Below, one piece after another: positions 42,719 to 51,286 of a DNA stretch of 64,000 nucleotides. Position 1 is the first letter of the stretch, and the number at the start of each line of letters is the position of its first letter. A program made the translations under genes and the position numbers. The notes below the pieces were generated by a model. It saw nothing but the letters and a program-made list of their open reading frames with translations. It had not been told where the DNA came from and did no database searches. Source of the DNA: Sinomonas cyclohexanicum (GTDB taxonomy: Bacteria; Actinomycetota; Actinomycetes; Actinomycetales; Micrococcaceae); contig NZ_AP024525.1 of assembly GCF_020886775.1 (NCBI RefSeq), positions 1,302,001-1,366,000 on the forward strand, given 5' to 3'.

Positions 42719-43270
42719 GTGGGACAGGCGGAGCGTATCCAGTATGAGTCGGCGGTCGCTGCGCAGGCGTCGACGCGGTACCGATCGAGGGGGATCCCCT
42801 CCGACTGGTATGTCGACCCGGCGGACCCCGACGCGCAAGAGCGCTACAGGGCCCTGTCCGACGAGGCCCTCGAGGACGCCGCAACGGCCTTACTCACGGC
42901 CCATGAGGCGGAAGAGGCTGAGCTCGACCCCGACGACGAACCGACCGACGAGGCGATCGAGCGGGCACTGGCCCTGCTCGCAAACCCGTCGCTGCACACG
43001 CCCAAGCCCGTCGTGATCGACCTCGTCCAGCCGGGCGAGCCCGAGGAGGGCGAGCTCGCGTGGCAGGCGGAGGCGCTGTGCGCCCAGACCGATCCGGAGG
43101 CGTTCTTCCCCGAGAAGGGGGGCTCGACCCGTGACGCGAAGAAGGTCTGCGGGTCCTGCACCGTGCGCGCCCAGTGCCTCGAGTACGCGCTCGCCAACGA
43201 CGAGCGGTTCGGGATCTGGGGCGGCCTCTCCGAGCGCGAGCGCCGCCGCCTGAGGAAGCGGGCGGTCTGA
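42719..43270 (+). CDS. WhiB family iron-sulfur transcription factor, WhiB2/WhmD-like, long N-terminus
   Basis: The C-terminal part carries four cluster Cys (121, 144, 147, 153; C-x22-C-x2-C-x5-C), the turn GIWGG (165-169) and a basic tail RERRRLRKR. The sequence and its position before the metallopeptidase/DUF3499/sahH genes match WhiB2 (Rv3260c), linked to cell division. The N-terminal about 110 residues are acidic, poorly conserved and make the protein 183 aa. GTG at 42719 has an excellent GAGGAGGAG site; an internal GTG at 43013 would give an 85-aa protein of ordinary WhiB length but has no ribosome site. Confidence 0.85.
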   Translation: MGQAERIQYESAVAAQASTRYRSRGIPSDWYVDPADPDAQERYRALSDEALEDAATALLTAHEAEEAELDPDDEPTDEAIERALALLANPSLHTPKPVVIDLVQPGEPEEGELAWQAEALCAQTDPEAFFPEKGGSTRDAKKVCGSCTVRAQCLEYALANDERFGIWGGLSERERRRLRKRAV

Positions 43271-46200
43271 TCCTGGACGCCGTACGCGTCACCGCAGTCG
43301 TCGTAGCCCACGACGGCGATGCGCACCTGCCCTCGACCCTGGCCGCCATCGCCCGTCAGACGAGGCCGGCCGACGCCGTCCTGGGCGTCGACACCGGCTC
43401 TCGGGACGATTCGGTCGGCCTCATGCAGGATGCGCTCGGCGCCGAGCACGTCGCCTCGGTCCGCGCGTCCGGTGGGTTCGGCGGTGCGGTGGCTCGCGGG
43501 CTGGGGGAGCTCGAGGGCGACGGCGCCGCGTCCGCCGGAGAGTGGCTCTGGCTGCTCCACGACGACTCGGCTCCGGCCCCGGACGCCCTCGCCGTCCTGC
43601 TCGAGGCCGTCGAGGCGGCCCCGAGGGTCGCCGTGGCCGGCTGCAAGCAGCTCGACGCCGATGCGCCCGGCCGACTGCTCGACGTCGGGCTGTCCGTGAG
43701 CCGGTGGGGCGAACGCCTCACCCTGATCGACGTGGACGAGCAGGACCAGGGCCAGTACGACGCCAAGAGCGATGTGTTCGCGGTCAACTCCGCCGGGATG
43801 CTCATCCGGCGCGACGTCTGGGAGCGCCTCGGAGGCTTCGACGCGGCACTTCCCGCGACCGGCGACGATGTGGACTTCTGCTGGCGCGCCCGCCTCGCGG
43901 GCCATCGGGTCGTGGTGGTCCCCGCCGCGCGGATCCTGCACACCGTGAGGCCCGACGCGGCCGGCACGCCTTTCGCCGCCCGGCGCGCCGAGGTCTACTC
44001 CCGGCTCAAGCACGCGCCCCTGTGGGCGCTCCCCTTCCATGCGCTTGGGGCGCTCCTCGGCGGACTCTGGCAGTTCGCGCTCGGGATCGTGGTGAAGGAG
44101 CCCCGGCTCGGCGCCGCGAAGCTGGGCGCGAGCCTGGCCGCCCTGGCGATGGTGGGCAGCCTCGCCCGAGGGCGCCGCGTCGCGTCCAGGACGCGCGCGG
44201 TCTCGCGGTCCGTGGTCATGGTTCCCCCGCTCGTCACCCCGCGAGCCGAGGTCTGGGCACACCGCCGCGCGCTGCTCGAATCCGCCGCGGCGGAATCGGA
44301 CTCCGTGGTGGGGGACGGCACAGGCAGCGCCGACGGCCCGAGCGAGCCGACCGGGGACTCCCAGCACGACTTCGCGGCCCTTGCGGTCTCCTCGCGCGGC
44401 TGGACCGGCACCGGCGCCGCGGTCGTGGCGGCCATGGCGCTCGTGGCCGGACTCGTGGCGCTGGCCCCCCTCCTCGGCGCGGAGGCCGCGGTGGGCGGAG
44501 CCTTGGCGCCGGTCTCGTCGGGCATCTCGGCGGTCTTCGCCCACGCCACCAGCTGGTGGACGGCCCTCGGGGCGGGTCAGCCGGGCCATGGCGACCCCTT
44601 CGACCTCGTCGTCTGGGTGCTTGGAATCCTGGGCCTCGGCGACGCGAACCGCGCGGTGGTGGTGGCACTGGTCCTCGCCGCCCCCGTTGCTGGCCTGGGC
44701 GCGTGGGCCCTCGCGGCGAGCCTCACCGCACATCGCGCGCCCCGCACCCTCGCCGCGCTCGTGTGGGCCGCGGCACCGTCACTCATCGTCGCCCTCGGAC
44801 AGGGGCGGCTCGGAGCGGTGATCGCGCATGCGGCCTTGCCGTGGGCCGCGCTCGGCATGCTGCGCGCCGTGGGCGGGGCACGGATCAGGGGCGCCGCGGG
44901 CCACCACGAGCCCCGCGCCGGCTCGGGCGGCGTTCCGTCCTGGACCGCCGCTGCGGCCGGGGGACTCGCACTGGCGTGCGCGACGGCGGGTGCGCCCTCG
45001 CTCGTGCCGCTCGCCGCCGCCGTCGTGCTCGTCCTGACGCTCGTGCTGCGTGGGCGGGCCAGGACGCTGTGGTGGGTCCTCGTCCCGACCGTCGCCATCT
45101 TCCTCCCGCTCTGGGTCTCGGCCCCGGGCAACCTGAGGGCATGGATCGCCGATCCCGGCGTCCCTCTCCCGGCCGCCCCCGCCGCGCCCTGGCAACTCGT
45201 GCTCGGCCAGCCCGTCGCGTTCGACGCCGCGACCGGGCTCACAGGCGTCCCGTTCCTCCCGGCCGGCGTGCCGTGGTCGCTGCTGGCGGCGATCCTCGTC
45301 GGCGCGCCCGTGCTCGGGGCGGCCGTGGCCGGCGCGGTCCTGCTGACCGGGCGCCGCGGGGCCGCCGCGCGGCTCCTGCTGGCGCTGGGCATCGGAGCGC
45401 TCGCCTACGCGTGGGCCGTCTCGCGCGTCCCGACGGCGGTCGCGGGCGACGCGCTCGCCACGCCGTTCGCCGGCCCGAGCCTCGGCGCGGGCTGCCTCGC
45501 GTTCCTCGGAGTTGCGGTGCTCGCGGGCGACTGGCTCATCGAGCGCCGCCGCGCTGCGGCACACCGCGGTGGCGCCGCGCGAACCGCCGCCGCGGCGGCC
45601 GCGCTCGCCGCGGTGCTCATCGCTGCTGGCCCGGTGGGCGTTCTCGTGCAGTGGGCCACGACGGGCCTGACCCACCCGCAGTCGTCCGGCGGCCTCGGGC
45701 CGGAGGCGCTCGTCGCCCCCGGAAAGGCCAGAGTCCTGCCCGCCACGGCCGCAGACCTGGGGCTCGGCCCCCAGCAGACCCGCACTCTCGTACTCCGTGC
45801 CACCGATGCGGGCGGGTTCACGGCGAGCCTCATGCGCGGATCGGGCACCACGTTGGACGCGCTCTCGGCGATCGCCTCCTCGCACCGGATCGCCGGCGAG
45901 TGGGGTGCAGAGCGGATCGCGGCGGACGACGGCGCCCTGGCCGCCATGCGCCGCGCCGTCGCCACCGTGGGCGGAGGCGCCGCCGTGGATCCCCGTGCAG
46001 ACCTCGAGCAGCTCGGCGTCGGCTTCGTGGTCCTCGCGGACACGAGCGCTGCCGACCAGCTCACCGCCAGCACGATCGACTCCGTCCCCTCGCTCGTCGC
46101 CGTGGGCCACACCGACGCGGGCTGGCTGTGGCGCGTGACGCCGACGACCGCCGCGCCCGACGCAGGGTTCGCCATCGACCAGCGAGTCCGCATCGTCGAC

Positions 46201-46752
46201 GCGTCGGGCAGGACCCTCCAACCCGTCCCGTCAGGAGCCGAGGGCCTCTCGTCCGCGCTTCCGGCGGGCCCCGAGGGCCGCAGGCTTGTACTTTCCGAGC
46301 GCGTCGACGCGGGCTGGCAGGCCACGCTCGACGGCATGCCGCTCCGGCCCACGTCCCAAGACTGGGCCCAGGCGTTCGAGCTCCCCGCCCAGGGCGGCCA
46401 GCTCGAGGTCCGCTACGCGAATCCCGCAGCCTTCCCGCTGGGCGTGCTGACGGTTGCGGCACTCGCCGTGACGGCCCTCCTGGCGATCCCGGCGACGGCC
46501 CGCCGGAGCCGCCCGGGCACGCCGGGGCGCGTCGCGTCCGCGCTGCTGACGTCAGAGGCGCAGCGCCGGGGACCAAAGCAGCGGGATGCACAGCGGCGGA
46601 GACCCAAGCGGCGGAGGCGCACTCGGGCCGAGGCCGGCGCGTCCCCCCGACCGGACGGTCCAGGGCCCGATGCCCCGGGGGCCGATCACGCGCCCAGTTC
46701 CGCCGGACCGAGTCGGGGAGAGGAGCCCGCCCACGATGAAGCCCACGTCTGA
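43267..46752 (+). CDS. Large family 2 glycosyltransferase with C-terminal membrane region
   Basis: About 1,161 aa. Residues about 5-260 form a GT-A domain (VTAVVVAHDGDAHLPSTLAA, LLHDDSAP, GDDVDFCWRARLAGHRV). It is followed by a linker, some ten or more hydrophobic segments (about 385-830), an extracytoplasmic region, a last helix near 1090-1110, and a basic/Pro tail. Probably transfers a sugar to a lipid-linked or envelope polymer. No ATG/GTG/TTG fits the start: CTG at 43267 makes a CTGA overlap with the whiB stop and has GAGGA 10 nt upstream. The only upstream alternative is a GTG at 43174 inside whiB. Confidence 0.8.
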   Translation: MILDAVRVTAVVVAHDGDAHLPSTLAAIARQTRPADAVLGVDTGSRDDSVGLMQDALGAEHVASVRASGGFGGAVARGLGELEGDGAASAGEWLWLLHDDSAPAPDALAVLLEAVEAAPRVAVAGCKQLDADAPGRLLDVGLSVSRWGERLTLIDVDEQDQGQYDAKSDVFAVNSAGMLIRRDVWERLGGFDAALPATGDDVDFCWRARLAGHRVVVVPAARILHTVRPDAAGTPFAARRAEVYSRLKHAPLWALPFHALGALLGGLWQFALGIVVKEPRLGAAKLGASLAALAMVGSLARGRRVASRTRAVSRSVVMVPPLVTPRAEVWAHRRALLESAAAESDSVVGDGTGSADGPSEPTGDSQHDFAALAVSSRGWTGTGAAVVAAMALVAGLVALAPLLGAEAAVGGALAPVSSGISAVFAHATSWWTALGAGQPGHGDPFDLVVWVLGILGLGDANRAVVVALVLAAPVAGLGAWALAASLTAHRAPRTLAALVWAAAPSLIVALGQGRLGAVIAHAALPWAALGMLRAVGGARIRGAAGHHEPRAGSGGVPSWTAAAAGGLALACATAGAPSLVPLAAAVVLVLTLVLRGRARTLWWVLVPTVAIFLPLWVSAPGNLRAWIADPGVPLPAAPAAPWQLVLGQPVAFDAATGLTGVPFLPAGVPWSLLAAILVGAPVLGAAVAGAVLLTGRRGAAARLLLALGIGALAYAWAVSRVPTAVAGDALATPFAGPSLGAGCLAFLGVAVLAGDWLIERRRAAAHRGGAARTAAAAAALAAVLIAAGPVGVLVQWATTGLTHPQSSGGLGPEALVAPGKARVLPATAADLGLGPQQTRTLVLRATDAGGFTASLMRGSGTTLDALSAIASSHRIAGEWGAERIAADDGALAAMRRAVATVGGGAAVDPRADLEQLGVGFVVLADTSAADQLTASTIDSVPSLVAVGHTDAGWLWRVTPTTAAPDAGFAIDQRVRIVDASGRTLQPVPSGAEGLSSALPAGPEGRRLVLSERVDAGWQATLDGMPLRPTSQDWAQAFELPAQGGQLEVRYANPAAFPLGVLTVAALAVTALLAIPATARRSRPGTPGRVASALLTSEAQRRGPKQRDAQRRRPKRRRRTRAEAGASPRPDGPGPDAPGADHAPSSAGPSRGEEPAHDEAHV

Positions 46753-48376
46753 CCAGCCCGGGCCGCAGAGGCCCCCCACTGCTGCCGCCGCGCCCCCCAC
46801 CGCTGCCGCCGCGCCCCGCCTGCGCCTGCGCGCCGCGGTCGCGGCCGCCGTCGGCGTGGTCCTGGCGGGCGCGGGGGCCGGGCTCACCGTCGCCGCCTCG
46901 GCCGTGCCCGAGCCGTCAGCCCTGGGCCCTCGGGACGCCCAGTCCATCGACGTGCCCACCGGGGACTCCGTGCGCGTCTGCCCGGGCCCAGCGCGGCTCC
47001 TCGAGGGCACCCCGGTCCAGGGCGACCCGCAGTTCAGCCCGGCCAGCAGGACCGCCAAGACGGCCGTGAGCGGGATCGTGCTTTCCGACACCCAGGGCAC
47101 CCTTCCGGACGCCGCCCTCGGCCCACTGGGTGGCACCGCACTGAAGTCCCTCCCCGGACAGTCCGCCCCGGCGGGCACGGTCGCGCAGCCGCGCGCCGCC
47201 GTCGTGAGCGGTGTGCCGACGGACGCGCTGAGCGCCCTCACGGCCAAACCGCTCTCGGGGGCCGCGACCGCACTGGGCGGCATGACCCGCTTCGAGGCCG
47301 GCGACGGGGATCTCCGCGGGCTCGCCACGGCCACCTGCACGGCCCCTTCCAACGACCAGTGGCTCTCGGGCGCCGAGACGACGGTGGGCCGCACCTCGGT
47401 ACTCACCCTCACGAACCCGAGCGCGACTCCCGCCACGGTGGACCTCGAGTTCTTCGGGGACAAGCCCCTGGCCCAGGCACCGCCCTCGAGCCGCGGCCTG
47501 ACGGTCAAGCCCGGCAGCTCGGCGTCGTATGTGCTGAGCGGCTACATGCCCGGCCAGTCCAACGTGTCCGTGCACGTGCGCAGCACGGGCGGTCCCGTGG
47601 CCGCGTCGATCCAGCAGTCCACGCTCCGTGGGCTGACCCCCGGCGGCGTCGAGCTCATCACGGCGGGCGCGCCACCGGCGCCGCGGCAGACGGTGACGGG
47701 GATCGAACTGCAGGATCCCGGCCAGTCGAAGGACCTCGCGTCCCGGGACGGCTTCGCAGACGCCCGGCCGGCCGTGCAGATCACCGTCCCCGGCGCGGCC
47801 GACGCCGTCGTGCAGCTCCGCGTCTACGGGCGCAACGGCGCGGTGCAGCTTCCGGGCGGCGGCGTCGTGACGGCCAAGGCGGGGGCAGTGACCGAGGTCC
47901 CGCTCGCGGGGCTCCCCGCGGGCGTCTACAGCGTCTCCGCGACCGCGGACGTATCGTTCTCCGCGAGCGCCCGCGTGCCGCGGGGCCTCTCGGCCACCCA
48001 ACCGATGGACTTCGCCCTCGCCACGGCGTCGCAGCGGATCGGGGACAGCCACGTGGTGGCGGTGGGTTCCGGCGGATCGCGGCAGATCGTCTTCGGTGTC
48101 CCGGACGGCAGGGCCCAGATCCGGGCGGTACCGGTGTCCGCCGACGGCGCCATGCACAGCCCCGTGACGCTCGACGTGGCCGGAGGGACCACCGCGGTCC
48201 TGGACGTCCCGGAGACGGTCGACGGCGCGGCCCTGGCCGGGTACGTCCTGTCCGCCTCCGGCGACGCGGCCTTCGGATCGCTGCTGTCCAAGGGCGACGG
48301 CAACGCGATCTCCTCGGCCTCGATCATCCCGGCTGCGGCTGGGTCCGAGACGCTGCCCGTGACCTTGGGCTACTAG
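46736..48376 (+). CDS. DUF5719 family secreted/membrane-anchored protein
   Basis: A 546-aa protein with a Pro/Ala-rich cytosolic start, one signal-anchor helix (about residues 30-55) and a long extracytoplasmic part of beta-rich repeats (for example TVGRTSVLTLTNPSATPATVDLEFFG). It is conserved in actinobacteria directly behind the WhiB-linked glycosyltransferase, whose end it overlaps by 17 nt, suggesting a joint role in envelope glycan handling. Function unknown. Strong GGAGAGGAG upstream of the ATG. Confidence 0.78.
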   Translation: MKPTSDQPGPQRPPTAAAAPPTAAAAPRLRLRAAVAAAVGVVLAGAGAGLTVAASAVPEPSALGPRDAQSIDVPTGDSVRVCPGPARLLEGTPVQGDPQFSPASRTAKTAVSGIVLSDTQGTLPDAALGPLGGTALKSLPGQSAPAGTVAQPRAAVVSGVPTDALSALTAKPLSGAATALGGMTRFEAGDGDLRGLATATCTAPSNDQWLSGAETTVGRTSVLTLTNPSATPATVDLEFFGDKPLAQAPPSSRGLTVKPGSSASYVLSGYMPGQSNVSVHVRSTGGPVAASIQQSTLRGLTPGGVELITAGAPPAPRQTVTGIELQDPGQSKDLASRDGFADARPAVQITVPGAADAVVQLRVYGRNGAVQLPGGGVVTAKAGAVTEVPLAGLPAGVYSVSATADVSFSASARVPRGLSATQPMDFALATASQRIGDSHVVAVGSGGSRQIVFGVPDGRAQIRAVPVSADGAMHSPVTLDVAGGTTAVLDVPETVDGAALAGYVLSASGDAAFGSLLSKGDGNAISSASIIPAAAGSETLPVTLGY

Positions 48377-48379
48377 GGG

Positions 48380-48904
48380 CTAGTAGCCGCGGTAGTACGG
48401 GTCGAGGCTCTCGGGTGCCACGCCCAGCATGAGGGCGGTGTACTCGACGACGATGTCATGGACGAGGTCCTGCAGCTCGGCCGGGGACCCGGCGCCGGTC
48501 TCCACGACCCGCCGGTAGATCGTGATCCGCGGGGCCCGACCCGGGCCGCCGGGCGTGTACTGGCCCTGCGGCGGTGTCCCGCCCTCGCGGAGCATCTGCT
48601 CGAGGCCCGGCGGGATCTGCTCGACCGCGTACTCGACGCCGTCCAGTTTCGACCCATTGAGCTCCTGCAGCCTGTCCGCGGCGTCGAACACCCAGTCCTC
48701 GAACCGCTCGGCACGGGTGCGGCTGGCAGGCAGGACCGAGGGGAGGATCTCGCCGCGGAGGCCTCGGCCGTGACGGTTCCTGCGGCGCTCCCTGAAGGTC
48801 CTGAGCCGACCGGCCCCCGGCTCACCCTCCGGTGGGACGGAGCGGATGCTCAGGGAAGGGCCGTCCGAGCTGAGCGGCGCCCCGGGGAACGGACTGTCCT
48901 GCAT
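48380..48904 (-). CDS. Metallopeptidase-family (zincin-like) protein with degenerate motif
   Basis: A 174-aa protein related to the small metallopeptidase family that accompanies DUF3499 and WhiB2 (Rv3259 in M. tuberculosis). The C-terminal part FEDWVFDAADRLQEL and ELQDLVHDIVVEYTALMLGV is family-like, but the expected HExxH is replaced by HDIVVEY, so zinc proteolysis is doubtful. ATG at 48904; TACAGT (minus strand, 48911-48916) lies 6 nt upstream, so leaderless. An in-frame start at 49075 would run through DUF3499 and is rejected. Confidence 0.75.
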   Translation of the reverse strand: MQDSPFPGAPLSSDGPSLSIRSVPPEGEPGAGRLRTFRERRRNRHGRGLRGEILPSVLPASRTRAERFEDWVFDAADRLQELNGSKLDGVEYAVEQIPPGLEQMLREGGTPPQGQYTPGGPGRAPRITIYRRVVETGAGSPAELQDLVHDIVVEYTALMLGVAPESLDPYYRGY

Positions 48905-49019
48905 ACATCGACTGTAGTTCGTCCCCCGGCACCGTGCGAGTCGCAGGGGGTGCGGCACGGGCACACCGCCTGTCGTCAATGCCACGCCGCGCGCAGTGCC
49001 GGGAGTAGGGTTCTGTGCC

Positions 49020-49427
49020 GTGGGTCCACTACGCCATTGTTCTCGATCTGCGTGCCGCCAGGCTGCGGTGGCCACGCTGACGTATGTCTACGCCGAATCG
49101 ACCGCTGTCCTCGGTCCTCTGGCCACATACGCGGAGCCCCACAGCTATGACCTGTGCGCGACCCACGCCGACCGACTGACGGTGCCCCGCGGCTGGGAGG
49201 TGCTCCGACTCGCCATCCCCGCGGCCCCGCCGCGCAGCCCCGACGACATCCTCGCCCTCGCCGATGCGGTCCGCGAGCAGGAGGCGGCCGGAGAGGAGCA
49301 CGACGCCGGGCCCTCCGCCCCGTCCTCGGCGCACCGCGGCGGGTCCTCCCGCGGGCCCCTCGAGGCGCCTCCCAGTGTGGAGGGGACCGTACGGCGTCAC
49401 CTGCGCCTCCTGCGGGAGCCGTCCTAA
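49020..49427 (+). CDS. DUF3499 family protein
   Basis: A 135-aa actinobacterial protein. The conserved N-terminal half reads RHCSRSAC and later YAEPHSYDLCATHA, giving three Cys and nearby His that could bind a metal. The C-terminal half is polar and variable. Rv3258c is the mycobacterial counterpart. Function unknown. GTG at 49020 chosen because it matches the family start (GPLRHCSR); TAGGGT (49006-49011) lies 8 nt upstream. Confidence 0.82.
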   Translation: MGPLRHCSRSACRQAAVATLTYVYAESTAVLGPLATYAEPHSYDLCATHADRLTVPRGWEVLRLAIPAAPPRSPDDILALADAVREQEAAGEEHDAGPSAPSSAHRGGSSRGPLEAPPSVEGTVRRHLRLLREPS

Positions 49428-49464
49428 GGCCCGCTCCTCCGCGAGGCTCGGTAGTCTAGAGGGC

Positions 49465-49662
49465 ATGCCGAATCTCAGCCCCTCGCTGCTCGCCATTCTC
49501 AGGTGTCCCGTGACCGGGTCCTCGCTCGTCCAGGATGGGGACGCCCTCGTCGCGACGGAGCCGGGACCCGACGGGACTGCCCCGCGCTACCCGATCGAGG
49601 ACGGCATTCCCGTCCTCCTCGCCCCCACGACGACCGCCGACCCCCAGGAGCACCTCGCATGA
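49465..49662 (+). CDS. Trm112-like small zinc-ribbon-type protein
   Basis: A 65-aa protein of the Trm112/YcaR family: [14 protein letters not shown] at the start and [13 protein letters not shown] at the end. Only one Cys remains of the usual zinc set, common in bacterial members. Eukaryotic Trm112 activates methyltransferases, so its ATGA overlap with S-adenosylhomocysteine hydrolase is suggestive. TAGTCT (49452-49457) lies 7 nt before the ATG. Confidence 0.82.
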   Translation: MPNLSPSLLAILRCPVTGSSLVQDGDALVATEPGPDGTAPRYPIEDGIPVLLAPTTTADPQEHLA

Positions 49663-51152
49663 CCCTCGACTTCAAGGTCAAGGACCTCTCACTCCATGAG
49701 GCGGGCCGGCACCAGATCCGCCTCGCCGAGCACGAGATGCCGGGCCTCATGGCGCTGCGCGAGGAGTACGGCGGGTCCCAGCCGCTCGCCGGGGCCAGGA
49801 TTGCCGGCTCGTTGCACATGACCGTGCAGACGGCGGTGCTCATCGAGACGCTCGTCGCCCTCGGCGCCGAGATCCGCTGGGCCTCGTGCAACATCTTCTC
49901 GACGCAGGACGAGGCGGCCGCTGCCGTCGTCGTCGGCACCGGCACCCCGGAGGACCCGCAGGGGGTCCCCGTGTTCGCCTGGAAGGGCGAGAGCCTCGAG
50001 GAGTACTGGTGGACTGCGGAGCAGATCCTCACGTGGCCGGGCGCCGACCAGGACCCGTCGCTGGGGCCGAACATGATCCTCGACGACGGCGGCGACGCGA
50101 CCCTGCTGGTGCACAAGGGCGTCGAGTTCGAGGCCGCGGGAGCGGTGCCTCCGGCCACGGACGAGGACTCCGAGGAGTACCGGATCATCCTGGACGTCCT
50201 CCGGGCCGGCCAGGAGAAGGACCCGAAGAAGTGGACCCGCACCGCCGCCGGCATCAAGGGCGTGAGCGAGGAGACCACTACCGGAGTCCACCGCCTGTAC
50301 CAGCTTGCTGAGCAGGGCAGGCTCCTGTTCCCGGCCATCAACGTCAACGACGCGGTGACCAAGAGCAAGTTCGACAACAAGTACGGCATCCGCCACTCGC
50401 TCCCGGACGGCATCAACCGCGCCACCGACGTGCTGATCGGCGGCAAGGTCGCCGTGGTCTGCGGCTACGGCGACGTTGGTAAGGGGGCGGCGGAGGCACT
50501 CCGGGGCCAAGGCGCCCGCGTGATCGTCACCGAGATCGATCCGATCTGCGCGCTGCAGGCCGCCATGGACGGCTATCAGGTGGCACGCCTCGAGTCAGTC
50601 CTCGGCCAGGGGGACCTGTTCATCACGACCACCGGGGGGAAGGACATCATCCTCGCCGAGCACATGGCCGCGATGAAGGACAAGGCCATCGTGGGCAACG
50701 TGGGGCACTTCGACAACGAGATCGACATGGCCGGCCTCGCGAAGGTCCCAGGCATCCGCAAGGTCGAGATCAAGCCGCAGGTCCACGAGTGGGTCTTCCC
50801 CGCCTCGACCGGGCTCGACGGCGCGGTGCCCGAGCACTCCGTGATCGTCCTCTCCGAGGGCCGGCTGCTCAACCTCGGCAACGCGACGGGCCACCCGTCG
50901 TTCGTCATGAGCAACTCGTTCGCGAACCAGACGATCGCCCAGATCGAGCTCTGGACCAAGCGAGAGCGCCCCGAGGCGCCGGCCGAGTACGAGAACAAGG
51001 TCTATGTGCTGCCGAAGATCCTCGACGAGAAGGTGGCGCGCCTCCACCTCGCTGCGCTCGGCGTGGAGCTGACCGAGCTGACCAAGGAGCAGGCCGAGTA
51101 CCTCGACCTCGACGTGGCGGGCCCGTACAAGGCGGACCATTACCGGTACTGA
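49659..51152 (+). CDS. ahcY: S-adenosylhomocysteine hydrolase (adenosylhomocysteinase)
   Basis: An NAD-dependent enzyme that removes S-adenosylhomocysteine, yielding adenosine and homocysteine, and so keeps methylation going. Family marks are [26 protein letters not shown], the NAD loop GYGDVGKG, and the C-terminal YKADHYRY. Length 497 aa is typical of the actinobacterial form with its inserted loop. ATG overlaps the Trm112-like stop. Ends in a long hairpin. Confidence 0.96.
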   Translation: MTLDFKVKDLSLHEAGRHQIRLAEHEMPGLMALREEYGGSQPLAGARIAGSLHMTVQTAVLIETLVALGAEIRWASCNIFSTQDEAAAAVVVGTGTPEDPQGVPVFAWKGESLEEYWWTAEQILTWPGADQDPSLGPNMILDDGGDATLLVHKGVEFEAAGAVPPATDEDSEEYRIILDVLRAGQEKDPKKWTRTAAGIKGVSEETTTGVHRLYQLAEQGRLLFPAINVNDAVTKSKFDNKYGIRHSLPDGINRATDVLIGGKVAVVCGYGDVGKGAAEALRGQGARVIVTEIDPICALQAAMDGYQVARLESVLGQGDLFITTTGGKDIILAEHMAAMKDKAIVGNVGHFDNEIDMAGLAKVPGIRKVEIKPQVHEWVFPASTGLDGAVPEHSVIVLSEGRLLNLGNATGHPSFVMSNSFANQTIAQIELWTKRERPEAPAEYENKVYVLPKILDEKVARLHLAALGVELTELTKEQAEYLDLDVAGPYKADHYRY

Positions 51153-51185
51153 CCTTCCGGGCACCGACACTCTCCACCGGTCCGC

Positions 51186-51238
51186 CGGCCGCCCCGGTTC
51201 GTGTCCCGACCGTTGTCGGGGCGTGACCGGGGCGGCCG
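51186..51238 (+). terminator. Two-part hairpin terminator after ahcY
   Basis: A 13-bp outer stem CGGCCGCCCCGGT/ACCGGGGCGGCCG encloses an inner CCCGAC-CGTT-GTCGGG hairpin (51205-51220). No T-tract follows. Confidence 0.82.
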
Positions 51239-51286
51239 CGGTGTACCGGTACCCTTGGATGAGGCATTGGCAGAGGGGACGCAGAG

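Noticed and set aside
48380-49075. Longer start (49075) for the metallopeptidase-family gene
   Set aside because: It would run across the whole divergent promoter and into DUF3499; the 48904 start has a -10 6 nt upstream and matches the family length.
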